Origin: CAZBUB01 sp046546355
GTDB taxonomy: Bacteria; Desulfobacterota; Desulfovibrionia; Desulfovibrionales; Desulfothermaceae
DNA length: 18,988 nucleotides
NCBI GenBank assembly: GCA_046546355.1
Contig: JBKGXZ010000025.1
Coordinates: 1-18,988 of the forward strand
Direction of reading: 5' to 3'
Under the pieces are notes generated by a model. That model saw only the letters and a list, made by a program, of their open reading frames with translations. It was not told where the DNA came from and searched no databases. The translations under genes and the position numbers were made by a program. Positions 14,838 through 18,988 of the stretch are shown here, in pieces; within the stretch, counting starts at the first letter, position 1; every line of letters starts with the position of its first letter.

Positions 14838-15881
14838 ATGCTTAATTCAAGCTATGGGCTGGATTCCGAGCTGCAAAAAGGCAGACAGGCCTCTGGCCAG
14901 GCGGAGCTGCAAAATGCGCAGCAGAAGCTGCAGAATCTGCAGGGTCAAGATTCCAGCAAGGCTGAGCTGGAGCAGGCCAGCAAGGATTTCGAGGCGCTGT
15001 TCATTCAAAAGCTTTGGCAGCAGATGCGCAAGACCCTGCCTGAGGACGGCATGATGCGCTCTGGGATGCAGGAAAAATACCTGTCCATGTTTGACCAGGA
15101 GTTCTCCAAGAAAATGACAGAGGCCGGAGGCATAGGCCTGAGCCAGATGATCATGCAGAACCTGGATCAGGGTCTGGATAAGGGAGCCCAGGGCACTGCG
15201 CTGGATTCCGGGCAGATCTCCTGGCCAGAGCAGCAGGGGCCTTTGCTCCCGGAGGATCAGGAGGAAGAGGCCTCAGAGCAGGCCCAGAAGCAGGACTGGA
15301 GGTCTGCTGGAGAGGATCCTCTACAGCAGGTGGAGGCCCTGGCCAGGGAGATAGTGGGCCGGAACTCTGCATTGTATAAAGCAGCTGACGAAAAGGAGCT
15401 GGAAAACGTTCAGCAGTCCCAGCAGGCAGGGGCTGAAAATGCTGCCGGCCCGGCCAGGATGCCCGAGCCGGTGGATCCGGTACAGGGAGAGGTCAGCTCA
15501 GGCTTCGGCTGGAGACAGGATCCATTTAGCGGGGAAAAGGCCTGGCATAGCGGAGTGGACTATGCAGCCCCAGAGGGCAGCCCGGTGAAGGCCTGCTGGC
15601 CAGGGGAAGTAGTATTTGCCGGGGAAAACCAGGGCTACGGCAAGCAGGTGGTGGTCAGGCACGAGCAGGGCTGGCAGAGCGTGTACGCCCATAACAGCGA
15701 AAACCTGGTCAGCCCTGGGGACAAGGTCCAGGCAGGAGAGGAGATAGCCCGGGTGGGTGACAGCGGCCGGAGCACAGGTCCGCATCTGCATTTTGAGCTC
15801 AGGCAGGGGGATATTGCCTGGGATCCGCAGCAGATCAAAGGCAGGATCCTGGCCGGTCTGCAGGTGGGCAGGAAGGCCTAA
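14838..15881 (+). CDS. flgJ: FlgJ-like rod-binding domain fused to M23 (LytM) peptidase
   Basis: Likely rod-cap/scaffold protein that also opens the cell wall for the growing rod. The product is 347 aa in three parts. Residues 46-110 are the FlgJ rod-binding domain (DFEALFIQKLWQQMRKTLPE; GMMRSGMQEKYLSMFDQEFS; GIGLSQMIMQNL). Residues about 111-210 are a Gln/Glu-rich linker. Residues about 213-330 are a complete M23 metallopeptidase: Zn ligands His237 and Asp241 in HSGVDYA and His318 in HLHFE, plus His285 (YAH) and His316. Enterobacterial FlgJ has a GH73 glucosaminidase instead, so the bond attacked here would be a peptide cross-link rather than a glycan bond. No signal peptide is visible, as expected for export through the flagellar apparatus. 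GGAGGTG in the flgI end serves as ribosome site. Confidence 0.93.
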   Translation: MLNSSYGLDSELQKGRQASGQAELQNAQQKLQNLQGQDSSKAELEQASKDFEALFIQKLWQQMRKTLPEDGMMRSGMQEKYLSMFDQEFSKKMTEAGGIGLSQMIMQNLDQGLDKGAQGTALDSGQISWPEQQGPLLPEDQEEEASEQAQKQDWRSAGEDPLQQVEALAREIVGRNSALYKAADEKELENVQQSQQAGAENAAGPARMPEPVDPVQGEVSSGFGWRQDPFSGEKAWHSGVDYAAPEGSPVKACWPGEVVFAGENQGYGKQVVVRHEQGWQSVYAHNSENLVSPGDKVQAGEEIARVGDSGRSTGPHLHFELRQGDIAWDPQQIKGRILAGLQVGRKA

Positions 15882-15914
15882 GGCCCGGATGTTGTAGCGA
15901 TATGCGCTGCGGCA

Positions 15915-15942
15915 TTAAGTTTTTCAGGAAACTGACCGAATT
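15915..15942 (+). promoter_or_regulatory. Weak sigma-28-like motif upstream of flgN-flgK-flgL
   Basis: TTAAGTTT (7 of 8 to the FliA -35 consensus TAAAGTTT) is followed by 12 bases and ACCGAATT (matches CCGA of GCCGATAA). The spacer is one base longer than the consensus 11 and the -10 match is only partial. Position is sensible: it lies in the 111-base gap before flgN, and flgKL are late genes in several species. I treat it as a candidate only. Confidence 0.22.
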
Positions 15943-15992
15943 CCTATACAGGCAAGTCAGGGAATTGCGGGCTCCAGCCAGGAGGTAAAGCA

Positions 15993-16472
15993 ATGCGCAG
16001 GATCGCGGAAAACTTGATCCGGCAGAAAAAAGGGCTGCAGCTGTTGGGTAATCTCCTGCAGCAGGAGTTCTCGCAGCTCAAAAGCAGGGAGCAGGAGGAT
16101 CTGGCAGGCATGGAGCTGAGCATCCAGGAGCTGATCCGGCAACTGGCTGCAGAGAAGGTGCAGCTGCAGGACCTGCTGCAGGGACTTAAGCCCCCCAGGC
16201 AGAACTTGCGCCAGCTGGCCGAATCCCTGCCCGGAAAGCAGGCGGGTTTTGTGCAGATTAGCAGCCGTCAGATCCAGGCTTGGGAGAAGCGCTGCAGGGA
16301 ACAGGCCAGGATCAACGCTGACCTGAGCCTGGCCCTGCTGGAGCAAAACCGGGAGCTTCTGAATTTCCTGCAGCAGGAGATCAGGCAGGATCGTCCTGAA
16401 GTCTACAGCCCCAAGGGTTCCTGGAGCAAGCCTACTGCGCGGGAGCCCTCGGTGCTCAAGGGGAGCCTGTAA
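15993..16472 (+). CDS. flgN: FlgN-family export chaperone
   Basis: Cytoplasmic chaperone that keeps FlgK and FlgL soluble and delivers them to the flagellar export gate. The product is 159 aa, typical for FlgN. Sequence conservation is low in this family. The protein looks almost wholly alpha-helical, with heptad-like Leu/Gln-rich stretches (ENLIRQKKGLQLLGNLLQQE; LQDLLQGLKPPRQNLRQLAE) and an unstructured C-terminus from residue 136 (VYSPKGSW), the part that usually binds clients. Identity rests on fold character plus position directly before flgK. CAGGAGGTAA 5-14 bases before the ATG is a strong ribosome site. The stop overlaps the flgK start as TAATG, so the chaperone and its client are coupled. 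Confidence 0.85.
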   Translation: MRRIAENLIRQKKGLQLLGNLLQQEFSQLKSREQEDLAGMELSIQELIRQLAAEKVQLQDLLQGLKPPRQNLRQLAESLPGKQAGFVQISSRQIQAWEKRCREQARINADLSLALLEQNRELLNFLQQEIRQDRPEVYSPKGSWSKPTAREPSVLKGSL

Positions 16473-18559
16473 TGACAGGGATAGGCTCTATCCTGGACAT
16501 AGGCCGTTGGGGCCTTTTTAGCTCCCAGAGTGCCCTGGAAACCACTGGCAACAATGTGGCCAATGTGGATACCCCGGGCTACAGCAGGCGCAGCGTGACC
16601 CTGGAGGAAGGTCCGGCCATAGACAAAGCCCCTGGCCAGATGGGCACTGGAGTCAGGGCCAAGGAGGTTATACGGCATTTTGACAGCTTCCTGGAGAAAC
16701 AGTATCTGACTAAGCTTACAGATCAGGAGCGCTGGTCAGCCCTGGAGGAAAACCTGAAGAGCGTGGAAACCCTGTTCAACAATGCAGAGGGCTCTGGACT
16801 GAACCAGGCCCTGGCAGAGTTCTGGGAGAACTGGCAGGAGCTGGCGGACAATCCAGACGACGGCGGGGTCAGGAGCGCACTTTTGGGCAAGGCGCAGAAT
16901 CTGCTGAATACTGTGGAGATCACTAATACTGACATGGGTCGACTGCAAAAGCAGATGGACGATTTCATCCAGCAGGACGTGCAAGAGGCCAATGACCTGT
17001 TGGGTCAGATCGCGGAGATCAACCAGCAGATTAAGGAGAAGGGCATCCCGGGCAAGAACAATCCCAACGAACTCCTGGACAAGAGGAATACCCTGCTCAG
17101 GGATTTGTCCAAAATAATGGATATTGAGATCCATGAGAAAGGCCAATGGGATATGATGGTCTCCACCAGAGCCGGGCAGACCCTGGTGGATGGGACTAAG
17201 GACTTTGAGCTGGCCTTTGAGTCAGCCCAGGCTCACAGCAGTTTGAGCCCAAATTCGGAATTTGACGGGGAAATCAAGTTTAGGGGCTCCTCCAGCCATG
17301 AGTACCTGCTGGAAGTGCATCAGGAAGGTGAAGCGGGTGCAGAGGATGCGGATGACAGGGCAAAACTCAAGATCTCCATGGATGGGGGCAGGACCTGGCT
17401 CAGGGATGAGGAAGGGGAGCTGCAAACTATAGATGCTACAGCAGAAGACAGCGCACAGTCCCTGCCCCAGGCTCGGGATCTGGAGGTCTGGTTCGAGGAA
17501 GGCAGCAATAATGATCTGGCTGAAGGGGACCAGTTCCAGGTGATGCCCAAGAGCGGAGTTTATTGGTATGAGACCACATCTTCCAAGGAGAACATCACCC
17601 CCAGGAAGCTGGCCAACGGGGAAGACGACTCCAGGCGGCTTTCAGGAGGCAGCCTGGCAGGGGAGTTCGGTTTCAGGGATCACTATATCGGCGGATACCA
17701 GGAGAAGCTGGACGAGTTCAGCCAGGTCCTGGGCTGGGAGGTAAACCGACTGCACAGCCAGGGAGCCGGTCTGCAGAAATTCACTGAGGTCCTGGGCACG
17801 GAGAAAATTAAGAATGCAGATCAGCCTCTAGGTGAGGCCGGGGCAGGGCTGGATGTTGCGAATAGGCTGCAGCAGGGGAGTGCGGAGCTTTATGTCTATG
17901 AGCGAAATACAGGGGAGCTCGTGGATAGCCCTCAGGTTTTGAATTTTGATCCAGAGAATGATTCACTGCAGGATGTGCGGAATAATATTGATAGCCTAGA
18001 TCATATTTCAGCCTCTATTCTAGATGGTCAGCTGCAGATCTCGGGGGATGATGGCTATGAGCTGGCTTTCGGCTCTGATTCCAGCGGGCTTTTGGCCGGC
18101 CTGGGCATCAATACCTTCTTCCAGGGGACAAATGCCCAGGATCTGGCCCTGAACAGCAGGGTGGCCAACAACCAGGATTTTATCAATGCCGCCAGGGTCA
18201 ACGGGGCTGGGGAGGTCAACCCCGGGGACAACCAAACCGCCCGGGACATTGCGGAGCTGCAGTCCCAGAAGGTAAGATTCGATACCTTGCAGGAAGGGGA
18301 GACAAACCAGACCCTGCAGGAGTACTTCAACTCCTTGAGCGCTGACGCAGGCTCGGATACCTCCCAGGCGGAATACAACAAGGAATATTTCCAGACCCTG
18401 GCGGATGATGTGAAAGCCAGGCAGGATGCCAAGTCCGGGGTCAACCTGGACGAGGAAATGGCCAACCTGATCAAGCAGCAGCAGGCCTATACCGCGGCAG
18501 CCAAGCTGATCACCACCGCGGAGCAGATGATGAATACCTTGATGCAGATCAAGCAGTAG
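16472..18559 (+). CDS. flgK: Hook-filament junction protein FlgK (HAP1)
   Basis: First hook-associated protein, exported and placed between hook and filament. The product is 695 aa, well above E. coli FlgK (547 aa). Terminal axial motifs are clear: WGLFSSQSALETTGNNVANV then DTPGYSRRSV at the N-terminus, and VNLDEEMANLIKQQQAYTAA then AKLITTAEQMMNTLMQIKQ at the C-terminus. Core blocks ELLDKRNTLLRDLSKI and LSGGSLAGEFGFRD are in place. Two insertions account for the extra length: about 262-368, with a KISMDGGRTWLRDEEG segment, and about 470-560, a flagellin-hook-IN-like stretch (VYERNTGELV to LLAGLGINTFFQGTNAQDLA). These probably form surface domains of the junction. The start overlaps the flgN stop by one base. 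Confidence 0.95.
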   Translation: MTGIGSILDIGRWGLFSSQSALETTGNNVANVDTPGYSRRSVTLEEGPAIDKAPGQMGTGVRAKEVIRHFDSFLEKQYLTKLTDQERWSALEENLKSVETLFNNAEGSGLNQALAEFWENWQELADNPDDGGVRSALLGKAQNLLNTVEITNTDMGRLQKQMDDFIQQDVQEANDLLGQIAEINQQIKEKGIPGKNNPNELLDKRNTLLRDLSKIMDIEIHEKGQWDMMVSTRAGQTLVDGTKDFELAFESAQAHSSLSPNSEFDGEIKFRGSSSHEYLLEVHQEGEAGAEDADDRAKLKISMDGGRTWLRDEEGELQTIDATAEDSAQSLPQARDLEVWFEEGSNNDLAEGDQFQVMPKSGVYWYETTSSKENITPRKLANGEDDSRRLSGGSLAGEFGFRDHYIGGYQEKLDEFSQVLGWEVNRLHSQGAGLQKFTEVLGTEKIKNADQPLGEAGAGLDVANRLQQGSAELYVYERNTGELVDSPQVLNFDPENDSLQDVRNNIDSLDHISASILDGQLQISGDDGYELAFGSDSSGLLAGLGINTFFQGTNAQDLALNSRVANNQDFINAARVNGAGEVNPGDNQTARDIAELQSQKVRFDTLQEGETNQTLQEYFNSLSADAGSDTSQAEYNKEYFQTLADDVKARQDAKSGVNLDEEMANLIKQQQAYTAAAKLITTAEQMMNTLMQIKQ

Positions 18560-18616
18560 ACAGGCGGGATCCACCAGCACCAGACCCCTGGGTCCGGTCA
18601 AAGGAGGCAAGCAGGC

Positions 18617-18988
18617 ATGCGTGTGGCCCACAACATGCTCTACGAGAGCTATATAAGCCAGCTGAACAAGTCCACTTCCAGATTGCAGGAGCTCTCGGAG
18701 CAGGCCGCCACCCAGAAGAAGGTTAACCGGCCCTCGGACAATCCGGTGGGCACAGCCAGGATCTTGAATTACCGGGACTCCATCAGTGCCTTGCAGCAGT
18801 TCCAGGACAACATCTCCCAGGCCAAGAGCAGGCTCGGCCTGACTGATGATACCCTGCAGCAGACCCAGGACATGCTCTCCAGGAGCAAGGAGCTGGCGGT
18901 GCAGGCTGCCAACGATACCCTGACCCCGGAGAACAGGGAGAGTATCGCCCAGGAGCTGCAACAGATCTTTGACCAGGTCCTGGCCCAG
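18617..18988 (+). CDS. flgL: Hook-filament junction protein FlgL (HAP3), 5' part only
   Basis: Second hook-filament junction protein, which joins FlgK to flagellin. The ATG at 18617 has AAAGGAGG 9 bases upstream, and 124 codons are open to the window edge. The flagellin-like N-terminal domain is plain: RVAHNMLYESYISQLNKSTS, then the motif KKVNRPSDNPVGTARIL and the long helix with LGLTDDTLQQTQDMLSRSKE and LAVQAANDTLTPENRESIAQ. It lies 57 bases after flgK, the usual flgK-flgL order. The C-terminal part is outside the window, so FlgL is separated from flagellin mainly by this context and by the absence of a flagellin-type start. Confidence 0.93.
   Translation, partial: MRVAHNMLYESYISQLNKSTSRLQELSEQAATQKKVNRPSDNPVGTARILNYRDSISALQQFQDNISQAKSRLGLTDDTLQQTQDMLSRSKELAVQAANDTLTPENRESIAQELQQIFDQVLAQ

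Noticed and set aside
18583..18594. GACCC/GGGTC inverted repeat between flgK and flgL
   Set aside because: The stem is 5 bp with a two-base loop and no T-run, and flgL follows immediately, so it is not a terminator.
18020..18961. 313-codon minus-strand open frame
   Set aside because: It lies antisense to the 3' end of flgK and the start of flgL, both clearly coding by homology. The open frame follows from codon bias.
1..18988. Mobile elements, CRISPR arrays, toxin-antitoxin or defence genes
   Set aside because: None seen. All intergenic gaps are short, and every large frame with homology belongs to the two core clusters.

Overview
The window joins two divergent gene clusters typical of a Gram-negative, flagellated bacterium. 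It most likely comes from a sulfate-reducing deltaproteobacterium of the Desulfovibrionales (Desulfovibrio/Desulfohalobium-like). That placement rests on gene order, on the FlgJ-M23 fusion, on a sigma-54-type promoter at the flagellar operon and on overall protein character. It is an inference, because no rRNA or species marker is present. P- and L-ring genes (flgI, flgH) show an outer membrane.

Positions 1-10116 (minus strand) hold the conserved translation/RNA-processing operon, read right to left: tRNA-Gly(CCC), rimP, nusA, ylxR, infB, ylxP (DUF503), rbfA, nrnA (DHH phosphoesterase), truB, rpsO and pnp. The 3' end of pnp lies outside the window. Spacing is tight throughout, and nrnA starts inside rbfA. 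The genes cover 30S maturation (RimP, RbfA, uS15), initiation (IF2), transcription elongation/termination (NusA), tRNA modification (TruB) and RNA turnover (PNPase, NrnA). A near-consensus sigma-70 promoter precedes the tRNA. A strong intrinsic terminator lies between the tRNA and rimP, with only 24 bases from its T-run to the rimP start. The protein genes therefore seem to depend on read-through, which suggests feedback control by NusA.

Positions 10117-10297 form the divergent control region: a sigma-70 promoter facing left and a well-spaced sigma-54 (-24/-12) promoter facing right.

Positions 10298-18988 (plus strand) hold the flagellar operon: flgF, flgG (rod), flgA (P-ring chaperone), flgH (L ring), flgI (P ring), a FlgJ rod-binding domain fused to an M23 peptidase, flgN (chaperone), flgK and flgL (hook-filament junction; flgL is cut by the window edge). 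The order follows export and assembly of the distal rod, the bushing rings and the hook-filament junction. No flgM is visible. I found no mobile element, CRISPR array, phage remnant or clearly novel multigene system. The most interesting points are regulatory (tRNA-terminator-rimP leader, sigma-54 promoter) and architectural (FlgJ-M23, FlgK insertion).
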